Notes under the pieces: model-generated
Told to the model about the DNA's origin: nothing
What the model saw: the letters and a program-made list of their open reading frames with translations, nothing else
Database searches by the model: none
Origin: Prevotella sp. UBA2754
GTDB lineage: Bacteria; Bacteroidota; Bacteroidia; Bacteroidales; Bacteroidaceae
NCBI GenBank assembly: GCA_002353295.1
Contig: DEJG01000023.1
Coordinates: 1 to 64,000 of the forward strand
Length of the DNA: 64,000 bases
Direction: 5' to 3'
Shown here: in pieces, positions 51,928 to 60,669 of the stretch
How positions within the stretch are numbered: the first letter of the stretch is position 1
Layout: every line of letters begins with the position of its first letter
Program-made: the position numbers and the translations under genes

Positions 51928-51956
51928 TATTCCTCATTTGGCGCGTAGCGCCTTTA
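51916..51956. terminator. bidirectional terminator between convergent genes
   Basis: AATGAG (51916-51921) pairs with CTCATT (51933-51938), and GGCGC (51940-51944) pairs with GCGCC (51948-51952) around a GTA loop followed by TTT. It fills the 26-nt gap between the M20 gene and the convergent envC-like gene. Confidence 0.65.
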
Positions 51957-53555
51957 TCTTCCCAGCCATGATTCTGGATTGAGCTTAGCTGTCTCACGGC
52001 GAAGCTGGAACTGGAGGATATCATCCTGTCCGATGCGGCCTAAGGACTGACGTGTAGAGACCTTCTGTCCACGATGCACGTTGACGGAAGCCAGATTGCA
52101 ATAGACAGAAATATAGCTACCATGACGAACCATCACCACCATGGTGCCTCCAAAACTGAAGACTGCACTCACCTCGCCATCGAAGATGGAACGAGCCTGA
52201 GCTCCTGACTGTCCTTTGATATTGATACCCTTATTGTCGAGTGTTACGTTATGCAATCCCTCAACATTATACTGCCCGAAATGGCTGACAATGCGATAAG
52301 GACCAGTGATAGGCATAGGAAGACGACCGCGATTGCTCTCGAAATTACCACTCAAACGGCGGTCTTCAGAACTCATAGAATAATCCAAACTCTCAACATT
52401 CTTCTTTGCCGCAGCAATCTCCTTGGCATGTTCGCGAGCTTCTGATTCGGCACGGCGCTCTGCTGCCAGACGGGCTGCCTCTGCCTCACGAGCCTGTCGC
52501 TCAGCCTCCTCACGGGCTTTCTTGTTACGAGCAGCACGGGCTTCAGCCTTTGCCTTCTCTTCCCTTGCCTTTGCCTCGGCAATTCGACGAGCATTTTCTT
52601 TGGCTATCCGTTCAGCCTCAGCCTTCTTGCGAGCTAACTCTGCTGCACGTTTTTTAGCTGCCTCTGCCTCAGCCTTGCGCTTGGCTTCAGCAGCAGCACG
52701 AGCCTTCTGGCGTGCCACTTCCTCGGCTATCAAACGGTCAATCTGGGCATTGAGGGCTGCGTCTTTCTTCTTCTGCTGAGCAATGACATTCTGGATTTCC
52801 TTCTGTTTCTTCTGCAATCCAGAAACCACGTTCTTCTGCTCGGTCTGTTTGCCCTCCAAAGAACGGCGCTCGCTCTCGCCTCTAGCCAAGAGCTGTTTCT
52901 TATTGTCACGCGCTGCCAGAAGTTCTACTTGCTTAGCATTCACTTCTGCCTGCTTCACTTTTACATCCTCACCTTGGGAACGCTGGTAAGAGGCATATTC
53001 CCGCATGAAACGCATACGACGGATCATTTGAGAGAAACTGGTAGCACTGAAAATAAACATCAGTTTGCTCTGCATCGACTGGTTGCGATGCATGTAACGC
53101 ATGGACTTAACATATCTCTGTTTGCACTCTTCGAGTTCGCTTTTTAGCTGTGCAATCTCCGTATTAAGCACCTCAACTTCAACATCGAGTGAAGAGATAT
53201 CTTTACGAATAGTATCTATCGTACGTCGCTTTTGTGCAATCTCCGTATTGAGCATCATCAGATTTTGCAAACGTTTCTTCACATCCAACTCGTTGGAGCG
53301 TAGCCGTTGTTCTTGCTCTTTTATCTTCTGCTGGATTTTCTGTCGTTGGTTTTGTAAACTCTGTACAGAGACTGGCTGTGCTGTCGACTTCTTTCTAGAA
53401 TTGGTCGACTTCTTTGTTGTTTGTCTTTTGGGGGTTGTCTTTTTCTTAGCGACAACAGCGGTCTTCCCCTTTCCCCTAGTCGCCGTACGTTTTTGTTGTG
53501 CGTACGGTGTAAGGACAAAGGAGAATAGCAATAATATAATACCTATTCGCTTCAT
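51954..53555 (-). CDS. EnvC-like murein hydrolase activator (degenerate M23)
   Basis: The 533-residue protein has a signal peptide, a basic low-complexity stretch, and a long coiled coil rich in Ala/Arg/Glu/Lys (to about residue 385). A C-terminal LytM/M23 domain begins RIVSHFGQYNVEGLHNV and ends ILQFQLRRETAKLNPESWLG. The metal-binding residues of active M23 peptidases (HxxxD and HxH) are not conserved, as in EnvC, which activates amidases at the septum rather than cutting itself. It is part of a conserved minus-strand block with DUF4292, TPR and dut genes. Confidence 0.88.
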   Translation of the reverse strand: MKRIGIILLLFSFVLTPYAQQKRTATRGKGKTAVVAKKKTTPKRQTTKKSTNSRKKSTAQPVSVQSLQNQRQKIQQKIKEQEQRLRSNELDVKKRLQNLMMLNTEIAQKRRTIDTIRKDISSLDVEVEVLNTEIAQLKSELEECKQRYVKSMRYMHRNQSMQSKLMFIFSATSFSQMIRRMRFMREYASYQRSQGEDVKVKQAEVNAKQVELLAARDNKKQLLARGESERRSLEGKQTEQKNVVSGLQKKQKEIQNVIAQQKKKDAALNAQIDRLIAEEVARQKARAAAEAKRKAEAEAAKKRAAELARKKAEAERIAKENARRIAEAKAREEKAKAEARAARNKKAREEAERQAREAEAARLAAERRAESEAREHAKEIAAAKKNVESLDYSMSSEDRRLSGNFESNRGRLPMPITGPYRIVSHFGQYNVEGLHNVTLDNKGINIKGQSGAQARSIFDGEVSAVFSFGGTMVVMVRHGSYISVYCNLASVNVHRGQKVSTRQSLGRIGQDDILQFQLRRETAKLNPESWLGR

Positions 53556-53562
53556 TCAAATA

Positions 53563-54411
53563 TTACAGAGCCATAAAACGACGAAGGATCTCATCGACAG
53601 AAACTTCACGATACTTACCAGAAATCTCTGTACGAGTCTCCCATTCTTCATCATTTCCGAGATAATTAAAATTCATTCCCATCTTGACTGACTTATCTGG
53701 GGTATTGAACAGGATGCGGTGTGTATGTGGGAATTGACGTTTACCGTTCTGTCGAAAATCCTCATAGTCCCAATTCAACTGATAATTACCACGGATTTTG
53801 TCTTCGTACATAATATTAGCCATCTTTATCAAGGCACCATCCTTGTCGGCTAACCAACGATAGGAAAGTTTTCCATTCTCCATGGAGATGATGGCATCCT
53901 CACCAACAAGATCTGTTTCATAGGCATTGAGCAATTCGTCAGTCACCTTGGATTTGCCTGGCTGGAAAAGTTCGTTCCAGAACAAAGACTGGAGTGAATA
54001 GAAATTCAAGCCGCTGTTGCGCATAAAGTCCAACTGATTATAATTTGCCTTGATGAACTGCTTGTTGATACGATCCATGATCAAAACGTAGTCCTTGGTG
54101 AATTCCAATCGACCAGCTTCAACGAAACCAAAAGCCATCAACTGGAGACGGATTACATCGTCACGCTTCATCTTCAGATTTCCCGTAAGAGTCAGCTGCT
54201 GATTACCCACCTCAACAGAGAACTTCACCTTAGAGGTAATGAACTTAGCATACTGTGCATTGTCATTCACTTTCTGCAAGAACTGCTGTGCCTTCAGGGT
54301 CGTAGGCGATGGAGCCTTAGTTTCCTGCACTGCTTTTTTCTTTGTGCCGCATGCCGCCAACATCAGAGGCAGAACCAAAACGGCAAGTTTCATAATACTT
54401 GATGGTTTCAT
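53563..54411 (-). CDS. DUF4292 lipoprotein
   Basis: The 282-residue protein begins with a lipoprotein signal (MKPSSIMKLAVLVLPLMLAAC). The mature part resembles the DUF4292 family, a LolA/LolB-like beta-sheet fold (VKFSVEVGNQQLTLTGNLKM, then KRDDVIRLQLMAFG), and so may handle lipids or lipoproteins at the envelope (inference). It is coupled to the TPR gene by a 4-nt overlap and followed by envC after 7 nt. Confidence 0.85.
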   Translation of the reverse strand: MKPSSIMKLAVLVLPLMLAACGTKKKAVQETKAPSPTTLKAQQFLQKVNDNAQYAKFITSKVKFSVEVGNQQLTLTGNLKMKRDDVIRLQLMAFGFVEAGRLEFTKDYVLIMDRINKQFIKANYNQLDFMRNSGLNFYSLQSLFWNELFQPGKSKVTDELLNAYETDLVGEDAIISMENGKLSYRWLADKDGALIKMANIMYEDKIRGNYQLNWDYEDFRQNGKRQFPHTHRILFNTPDKSVKMGMNFNYLGNDEEWETRTEISGKYREVSVDEILRRFMAL

Positions 54412-56150
54412 TCTTTTAGGTATTTTTTGAGTTTTATCTTTCTTGTTAATATCTGTCGTCTGTCTTCAACCGGCTGGCCAGGCTGAGGGATGGCCTCTTC
54501 AGCTCTTATCAATGCCTGTTTCCAAAAATCAAGTGCTTTCTCCTTCTCACCAGCGCAATAATAGATGTCGCCGGCATGTTCCAGGAGAACCGCTGAAGTG
54601 TCAGAATCGCATTGTAATGTCTGGTCTATATAAATCTTAGCTTCTGCAAAGCGCTCTTCCTTAAACAGAATCCATGCATAAGTATCGAGATAAGTTGCAT
54701 TTTTAGGCTCAGCCTTGATGGTCCGATATGACATTTGTTCTGCTTTTTCAAGTTGTATTCCTTTCTCACTGAGATAATAGGCATAATTATTGAGGCATCC
54801 ATAATTATTGTCTTTCCAAACCAAACAAGAATCATAAGCTGCAAAGGCTTCTTTATCTTTCCCTTTTTGGTGAAGGATATCACCCATGACCGCATAGAAA
54901 TCGCTGACGATATCAGGGTCGCTCTGCTGATTGATAACACCTATTCCGTTTTGGAAAGCATTGAGTGCCTGATCTAATTGTTCTTCACGATAATAGGCAA
55001 TGCCCTGATAGTAATAAAATGCCATTTCATCGGGGTTATACTGCCGAGCCGCCTGACATAAGGAGATAATACGAGACATGTCATTGGCTTGCCATGCATA
55101 GCTTACCAACTGCAAACGAGCAGCAGCATTGTCTGGTGTTACCTGGAGGACTTTTTCCAAAACGTCGCTGATGGTATCGTTAGGCATCTTCTTCAGATTC
55201 ATATAAGTTGCGCAGAGTATAGCTACATCGGCATCCATCTGGGGCTGTTCCAACATCTTGCGGAATAGGTAAAGAACTCTGGTGGAATCGCCACCTTCCT
55301 GTTCGCTCTGTCCGATTTCCTGTCTCATGAGCAAAATACGGTCTTGTGACGTGATGTTCTTACTTAACAAAACCTTCTCCGTCAGTGCATCAGCCTTATC
55401 GGGATCCCCTTCGTCTTTCTCATAGGCAAGAATAGCCATCAAGGCATTACGGTTGTCTGGTTCTATCCGGAGAATATCATCGTAAATCTCCAGTGCCTTC
55501 TTCTTCTGTCCATTCACAAACAGTGTATTGGCATAAAGCCCGCGATAATTCTGGTCATTAGGATACTGATCGGCTAGTTTTTTCATTTCCGCAATAGCAG
55601 CTTTCTTATCTCCCAATTGTGTATAAAAATTACTCTTGGCATAAGAAAGTCGTTCACTTTTGCCTTCAACTGTTTCCAGCTTAGCGAGCGTTTTAATGGC
55701 TGATTCATATTCATGCTGCTCTTCATAAAGCTGCACCAGGACACCCAGCACATCATCTCTGTCACGATGCTTGTCGTAGAGATTTTCCAACACTTGAGCA
55801 GCCTTGTCGTACTGACGCATATTGATATAAGTGTTAGCCAAAGTCTCCTGATAAGTAGAATTAGTGGGTTCTAACGCAACAGCTTTCTCAATACAGGCTA
55901 TGGCACGTTCTTTCTGCTTAAGGGCTCCATAATATTGAGCAAGATAGAAATATGCCTCTGATTTAGTAGAATCAATGGTTACACAATGGCGTAACAAATC
56001 GAATGCTGCATCATTATTCCCTTTGGCCCGTTCACAGATGGCTTCCAAGAAAAATGCATCATAGCGACGATCCTTGTCTACTATTTGAGCGCTCACAGAA
56101 AGCCCCATGAACGCCATCAATAGAAAAATAAAAACTCTACGTCTACTCAC
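54408..56150 (-). CDS. exported TPR protein
   Basis: The 580-residue protein has a signal peptide (MSRRRVFIFLLMAFMGLSVS) followed by some 12-14 TPR units from residue 30 to the end, such as SEAYFYLAQYYGALKQKERA, NNYAYYLSEKGIQLEKAEQM and LEHAGDIYYCAGEKEKALDF. It should be a periplasmic or outer-membrane-associated scaffold. Its conserved position with dut, DUF4292 and envC suggests a part in envelope assembly or division. Confidence 0.88.
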   Translation of the reverse strand: MSRRRVFIFLLMAFMGLSVSAQIVDKDRRYDAFFLEAICERAKGNNDAAFDLLRHCVTIDSTKSEAYFYLAQYYGALKQKERAIACIEKAVALEPTNSTYQETLANTYINMRQYDKAAQVLENLYDKHRDRDDVLGVLVQLYEEQHEYESAIKTLAKLETVEGKSERLSYAKSNFYTQLGDKKAAIAEMKKLADQYPNDQNYRGLYANTLFVNGQKKKALEIYDDILRIEPDNRNALMAILAYEKDEGDPDKADALTEKVLLSKNITSQDRILLMRQEIGQSEQEGGDSTRVLYLFRKMLEQPQMDADVAILCATYMNLKKMPNDTISDVLEKVLQVTPDNAAARLQLVSYAWQANDMSRIISLCQAARQYNPDEMAFYYYQGIAYYREEQLDQALNAFQNGIGVINQQSDPDIVSDFYAVMGDILHQKGKDKEAFAAYDSCLVWKDNNYGCLNNYAYYLSEKGIQLEKAEQMSYRTIKAEPKNATYLDTYAWILFKEERFAEAKIYIDQTLQCDSDTSAVLLEHAGDIYYCAGEKEKALDFWKQALIRAEEAIPQPGQPVEDRRQILTRKIKLKKYLKE

Positions 56151-56160
56151 TGATTTTATG

Positions 56161-56598
56161 TTATTTTACACCAGTATGTCCATAACCACCCTCGCCACGC
56201 TCTGTCTGATCGAGCTCTTCAACAACGACAAAATCGGCTTGTTCATGACGGGCTATCACCATTTGAGCAATGCGCTCACCATCATTAATCACAAAATCCT
56301 CTTGCGACAAGTTGATGAGTAATACTCCTATCTCGCCACGATAGTCTGCATCGATGGTTCCAGGAGAGTTCAATACCGTCAAACCATGTTTTAAGGCCAA
56401 ACCACTACGAGGACGCACTTGAGCCTCATAGCCCTCAGGCAAAGCGATATGCAAACCTGTAGGAATAAGACGACGCTCCATGGGATGGAGCATGATTGGA
56501 GACTCAATGTTAGCACGGAGATCCATGCCAGCACTCTGAGGTGTTGCATAAACGGGCAACTGCTGATGCCCACGATTGACCACTTTTATCTGAATCAT
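56161..56598 (-). CDS. dut: deoxyuridine triphosphatase
   Basis: I start at the internal Met (MIQIKVVNRG, ATG at 56598); a longer frame adds ten unlikely residues. The 145-residue protein carries all five dUTPase motifs: AGMDLRA, RPRSGLA, GTIDADYRGEIGV, RIAQMVI and RGEGGYGHTG. It cleaves dUTP to dUMP and pyrophosphate, keeping uracil out of DNA and supplying dTMP synthesis. It is the first gene of the minus-strand block and diverges from the dGTPase-like gene. Confidence 0.95.
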   Translation of the reverse strand: MIQIKVVNRGHQQLPVYATPQSAGMDLRANIESPIMLHPMERRLIPTGLHIALPEGYEAQVRPRSGLALKHGLTVLNSPGTIDADYRGEIGVLLINLSQEDFVINDGERIAQMVIARHEQADFVVVEELDQTERGEGGYGHTGVK

Positions 56599-56697
56599 GC
56601 TTGAAACTATACTATTTATAATGTGCAAAATTAGTCATTTCTCTCCAAATAGCCATATTTTTCTGAAGAAAAAGTAGGATTTTCTATAAAAAAACAC

Positions 56698-56705
56698 TAC
56701 TTTTG
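56698..56705 (+). promoter_or_regulatory. -7 box of the dGTPase-like gene, nearly leaderless
   Basis: TACTTTTG at 56698-56705 is a consensus -7 box ending only 7 nt before ATG 56713. No TTTG lies at the -33 distance. Transcription starting six to seven nt after the box would give a leaderless or near-leaderless mRNA. Confidence 0.55.
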
Positions 56706-56712
56706 CATCATG

Positions 56713-58053
56713 ATGGATTGGAAAAGACTTATTTCTAACAAGCGACTGGGTCAAGAATCGCACCATTCTGAGCGTCACGACGATCGTACGGAATTCAAGC
56801 GTGACTATGATCGTCTGATATTCTCGGCACCCTTTCGTAGATTGCAAAACAAAACACAAGTATTCCCTTTGCCTGGGAGTATTTTCGTACATAACCGACT
56901 GACCCACTCGCTCGAAGTGGCTAGCGTAGGTATGTCGCTTGGTAATGATATCGCCCAACGCATTATCAACGAGAGAAATCCAGAATTGAAGGATACCCTG
57001 TTTGAACAAATCGGACAAATAGTCAGTACGGCTTGTTTAGCTCATGATTTGGGGAATCCTCCTTTTGGTCACAGTGGGGAAAAAGCCATTCAGACATTTT
57101 TTACAGAGGGGGCTGGTAGCTCGTTGGAATCGGAGGTTTCTCCTGCTTTCTGGGATGACATCACCCATTTCGAAGGTAATGCCAACGCCTTTCGCCTACT
57201 CACCCACCAATTCAAAGGACGCCGTTCGGGCGGTTTTGTGATGACTTACTCCACTTTAGCCAGTATTGTGAAATATCCCTACGCTTCTTCTGCTGCCGGT
57301 AAAAAGGGGAAGTTCGGCTTCTTCCAAAGTGAGCAAAGTTATTTCCAACGAATTGCCGATGAAATGGGACTTTTACGCTTATCCCAGGACTCCGAGCCCT
57401 TACGATACGTGCGCCATCCTTTAGTCTACTTGGTAGAAGCAGCCGACGATATTTGTTATGAGATTATGGACATAGAAGATGCCCACAAACTGAAAATACT
57501 CTCCTACCCCGAAACCCAAGAATTACTACTTAGCTTCTTTGACGAAGAAAATCAACATAAGATTCTTAACCGCATCAAAGAAGAGGAGTTAGAAGACCCC
57601 AACGAGAAAGTAGTATATATGAGAGCTTGTGTCATCGGGAAATTGGAAAACGAATGTGTCAACACCTTCATGGAGCATGAAGAAGAAATCATGAATGGTA
57701 CTTTCGAAGGGTCGCTGATTAAGAATATAAAACCGCTGCAAAGGGAAGCATACGAACGGTGTGCAAGGTTGTCCGTAGAACGCATATACAGAAGTCGCCC
57801 CGTGCTGGACGTAGAACTGTCGGGTTATAAAATTATGGCAACACTGATGGAACAAATGATAGAGGCTGTGATGCATCCTAAGCGTTTCTATTCCAAGCAA
57901 CTGATTGACCGCGTTTCCAGTCAATACGATATTGATGCCTTGGATTTGGAAACACGTCTGATGGCTGTCATTGACTATATAGCAGGAATGACTGACGTAT
58001 ATGCCCTAGACGTTTATCAGAAAATTAACGGTATCTCGCTACCAATCGTATAA
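56713..58053 (+). CDS. dgt: dGTPase-like HD-domain triphosphohydrolase
   Basis: The 446-residue protein is of the dNTP triphosphohydrolase family. The HD metal site is visible as NRLTHSLEVASVG (first His), CLAHDLGNPPFGHSGE (H-D) and YLVEAADDICYEIMDIEDA (last Asp). It splits dNTPs, typically dGTP, into nucleoside and triphosphate. The codon before ATG 56713 is also ATG; I prefer the second because of the promoter position. It converges on glsB with a 4-nt gap and, with dut on the other strand, makes a nucleotide-pool pair. Confidence 0.9.
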   Translation: MDWKRLISNKRLGQESHHSERHDDRTEFKRDYDRLIFSAPFRRLQNKTQVFPLPGSIFVHNRLTHSLEVASVGMSLGNDIAQRIINERNPELKDTLFEQIGQIVSTACLAHDLGNPPFGHSGEKAIQTFFTEGAGSSLESEVSPAFWDDITHFEGNANAFRLLTHQFKGRRSGGFVMTYSTLASIVKYPYASSAAGKKGKFGFFQSEQSYFQRIADEMGLLRLSQDSEPLRYVRHPLVYLVEAADDICYEIMDIEDAHKLKILSYPETQELLLSFFDEENQHKILNRIKEEELEDPNEKVVYMRACVIGKLENECVNTFMEHEEEIMNGTFEGSLIKNIKPLQREAYERCARLSVERIYRSRPVLDVELSGYKIMATLMEQMIEAVMHPKRFYSKQLIDRVSSQYDIDALDLETRLMAVIDYIAGMTDVYALDVYQKINGISLPIV

Positions 58054-58057
58054 CGCA

Positions 58058-59050
58058 CTATTTCTTATCCTTATAGATAATCTTGTTGGCTCCAGACGTA
58101 ATCTGCAGTTCATCACGATGTTCACGGATAAAGGAATCGATATGCCGTTTCTTCTTTTCTTCAAAAATCTCGTCAATAGAAATCAGGATGCCCGTTTCTT
58201 CAACATCGCCAAAGCCATAATTGATGGCAGTTCCAAAAAGCTTCATCGTGGGAGAGAGACCCATATAGGCATTAACCAACGGAGGAATGTTGTAACCCAA
58301 TTTTCGTATTTCACGATTCAGAATACGATAGTCTTCCTTGAAAGAATTTTCTGAGAAAAGTTCCTCGAATTCCTTTTCATCACTATCGATTTTCAACGGT
58401 TTCATCGGAATAATAAGTTTCTCCTTATCATCAAAATACTTTTTCAGGAAATAGAGAATCATATCACGTCCTTTGCGAATATACGAAGGATACATGGTCA
58501 TCTTACCAAAATAATAGCGGATATTGGGACGAATCACGGTGATAGCGCCCAAGCCATCCCACAAATTATCAAGAGCGAAAAGGCTCTTTGCCCCCATACG
58601 AGAAGACTGATAAGGCAAAGACACAAAAGAGCGCCCAAGTTCTACGGTCTTTGGAGCATACTCTTTGATGAACTTTTCAGAGAAATGGAACATGTGACTG
58701 GTAGCAAGAATAGGCTGTCCTTTTTCGTCGTACTCCCAGTCCGTCCCCAACAAATAGCGATAACCACCGATAATTTCTTCGGCTTCAGGATTCCAAACAA
58801 TCAACTGTTTGTAACAATTGTCACAAACATCGAATTCATCTAGATCCAAATCCTTGCCCGTACCACCACCGGCTTCACGGAAGACTATCTCGCGCAAACG
58901 TCCAATTTCCCTCAGCACATTGGGGGCATTATGCGCTGTAACCACATATATTTCATTATTGCTCTTGTTGGTGAGTCGCAACTGTTTATCAGGAGTCAGT
59001 TCGCTTTTGAGCAATTCTTTGTCGATTGGTTGGATGATTTCCTGTTCCAT
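58058..59050 (-). CDS. glsB: N-acyltransferase of glycine-lipid synthesis
   Basis: The 330-residue protein is of the OlsB/hemolysin-like GNAT acyltransferase family, with REIVFREAGGGTGKDLDLDE, the EEIIGGYRYLLG core, VELGRSFVSLPYQ and LFALDNLWDGLGA. In Bacteroides thetaiotaomicron the related GlsB, encoded beside GlsA, N-acylates glycine with a 3-hydroxy fatty acid. The adjacent acyltransferase and the gene order match that pair. Gene assignment rests on family and context, not on a direct alignment. Confidence 0.85.
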   Translation of the reverse strand: MEQEIIQPIDKELLKSELTPDKQLRLTNKSNNEIYVVTAHNAPNVLREIGRLREIVFREAGGGTGKDLDLDEFDVCDNCYKQLIVWNPEAEEIIGGYRYLLGTDWEYDEKGQPILATSHMFHFSEKFIKEYAPKTVELGRSFVSLPYQSSRMGAKSLFALDNLWDGLGAITVIRPNIRYYFGKMTMYPSYIRKGRDMILYFLKKYFDDKEKLIIPMKPLKIDSDEKEFEELFSENSFKEDYRILNREIRKLGYNIPPLVNAYMGLSPTMKLFGTAINYGFGDVEETGILISIDEIFEEKKKRHIDSFIREHRDELQITSGANKIIYKDKK

Positions 59051-59067
59051 TTTTGAAGTTGGTTGTT

Positions 59068-59892
59068 TTATAGTTCGTAGACTTTATCTTGCACAAATTG
59101 AGCCCATTCCAACGGGGTTTTACTCTTGTCGAAGGTTTGCCAGGGGATAGGCTTCCCTATCTTAATCTCGAACGTCTTTCCTACATTCTTATACATCTCG
59201 TCGACCAGAAACAGCATGGCCAAATTGAAAGGTAGGAAACGATCGGAGAAATTGGCCAGTCGATAGAAGAACTTGGAATTATGCCCGCTGAAGTGAATGG
59301 GCACTATATCCCGATGATACTCCACACTCTTGACTATAAAAGTCTTCGACCAAGGGATATCACGTATCACCCCGTTTCGCTTACGAGAACAGATTCCAGC
59401 CGGATACATCAGCATGTGGTTATCACTCTCAAAACCAGCTTTCACCATGGCGGGGAAATTACGTCCCTGATGTCCTGTCTTGTTAATCGGAATACAAAGT
59501 GGTGCTAATCCTGGAAGATTCATGAGCAAGTCGTTGACCAGATAGCGGAAATGACTGTCGTAATGACGTCCTATGATAGCACCCAACGCAACTCCATCTT
59601 CTCCACCCAAGGGATGGTTCGACACGAAGGTGTATAATTTACCATCGTTTTTGTCAGGCAGATTTTCCTTTCCTTCAATCTTTAGCGTCATCTGCAAGTA
59701 CTCCACACAAGCTTCCAGCCACTCCGTACCCGTCTTGTCACGACTTTCCCAAAGAAAAGCATTCACTTTATCTTGATGAACAATACGTTTAAGCCATGAA
59801 ACTAGAAAGCCAGGAACCAAATTCGCCTTGGCTCCCATCTTGCTTTTCAGAATCTCATCAATGTCTATTGTTTTCTCTATAGCTTGCTCCAT
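59068..59892 (-). CDS. glsA: O-acyltransferase of glycine-lipid synthesis (PlsC/OlsA-like)
   Basis: The 274-residue protein is of the PlsC-related acyltransferase family. It shows the catalytic NHPLGGEDG (an H-x5-D variant as in OlsA-type enzymes rather than H-x4-D), PINKTGHQGRNF, and the MYPAGICSRKRNG block. It probably adds the second fatty acid to the N-acyl glycine made by GlsB. It is the upstream gene of the pair, 17 nt before glsB. Confidence 0.85.
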   Translation of the reverse strand: MEQAIEKTIDIDEILKSKMGAKANLVPGFLVSWLKRIVHQDKVNAFLWESRDKTGTEWLEACVEYLQMTLKIEGKENLPDKNDGKLYTFVSNHPLGGEDGVALGAIIGRHYDSHFRYLVNDLLMNLPGLAPLCIPINKTGHQGRNFPAMVKAGFESDNHMLMYPAGICSRKRNGVIRDIPWSKTFIVKSVEYHRDIVPIHFSGHNSKFFYRLANFSDRFLPFNLAMLFLVDEMYKNVGKTFEIKIGKPIPWQTFDKSKTPLEWAQFVQDKVYEL

Positions 59893-60136
59893 CGTTCTCT
59901 AAAACTACTAACTGCGTGCAAAAATAACAAATAAGTTTGAGATAAATGCACTTCTACCCCAAAAATGTGCAAAAAATTACCTTTTTTTCATTTGGAGCCC
60001 CAATATGCCGTTTTTACTAACCACTTAGAGTAGAAAACAACACAAAATTTACTCCACCAAAGTTCAAAAACACAAACTACACATTATCAGACAATTACAC
60101 AAAGAATTAATAATTTTAAAGAATATTCACTAAAAT
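59893..60136. other. AT-rich divergent intergenic region upstream of the dcw cluster
   Basis: No gene and no clear hairpin are seen in this stretch between glsA (minus) and the mraZ control region. Several CAAA/TTTG tetramers occur, but no complete promoter for glsA could be defined. Confidence 0.4.
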
Positions 60137-60182
60137 ATTGTGGGGAATTGTGGGGGATTGTGGCGGAAAATGTTTAATTTTG
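60137..60182 (+). promoter_or_regulatory. MraZ-box-like repeats and mraZ promoter
   Basis: Three direct 10-bp repeats (ATTGTGGGGA, ATTGTGGGGG, ATTGTGGCGG at 60137-60146, 60147-60156 and 60157-60166) carry TGGGG/TGGGG/TGGCG cores. The -7 box TAATTTTG lies at 60175-60182. In E. coli MraZ binds three TGGGN repeats with 5-nt spacers before its own gene, the same 10-bp period. The repeats occupy the -33 region, so bound MraZ would block RNA polymerase. Confidence 0.8.
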
Positions 60183-60211
60183 CATCCGATATCATTATAA
60201 AAGAAGTACGC

Positions 60212-60661
60212 ATGCGATTTTTAGGTAACATAGAAGCCAAAATAGACGCCAAGGGGCGCGCTTTCCTACCAGCCACTTTCCGCAAGGTTTTGCAGACTGA
60301 AAAGGAAGAACGCCTCGTGCTCCGCAAGGATGTGTTCCAGGACTGTCTGGTACTCTATCCCGAGTCTGTATGGAACGAGCAAATGGATGCAATGCGTCAG
60401 CGACTGAACAGATGGAACAAACAACATCAACAAGTGTTCCGTCAATTCGTCAGTGAAGTAGAGCTTATCAGCCTTGATGGCAACGGACGTTTCCTCATCC
60501 CCAAACGTTATCAGCGAATGGCTGCCATCGAACAAGACATCAAATTTGTGGGTATGGACGACACGATTGAAATTTGGGGTATTCAGAAAGCAGAAGAACA
60601 GCAAATGACACCAGAAGACTTCAGCAATGCACTTGAAGAACTGATGTCGGGAGAAGAATAA
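60212..60661 (+). CDS. mraZ: transcriptional regulator MraZ
   Basis: I start at ATG 60212, the usual MRFLGNIEAKIDAKGRAFLP beginning; a longer upstream frame runs through the operator. The 149-residue protein has the two SpoVT/AbrB-like repeats of MraZ (AKIDAKGRAFLPATFR and ISLDGNGRFLIPKRYQ). It represses the division and cell-wall (dcw) cluster, which starts here, by binding repeats in front of its own gene. It lies 8 nt before rsmH. Confidence 0.95.
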   Translation: MRFLGNIEAKIDAKGRAFLPATFRKVLQTEKEERLVLRKDVFQDCLVLYPESVWNEQMDAMRQRLNRWNKQHQQVFRQFVSEVELISLDGNGRFLIPKRYQRMAAIEQDIKFVGMDDTIEIWGIQKAEEQQMTPEDFSNALEELMSGEE

Positions 60662-60669
60662 AAAGAAGA

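Noticed and set aside
52423..52779. Plus-strand Ala/Ser/Arg-rich frame opposite the envC-like gene
   Set aside because: It is the mirror of the coiled-coil low-complexity region of that gene.
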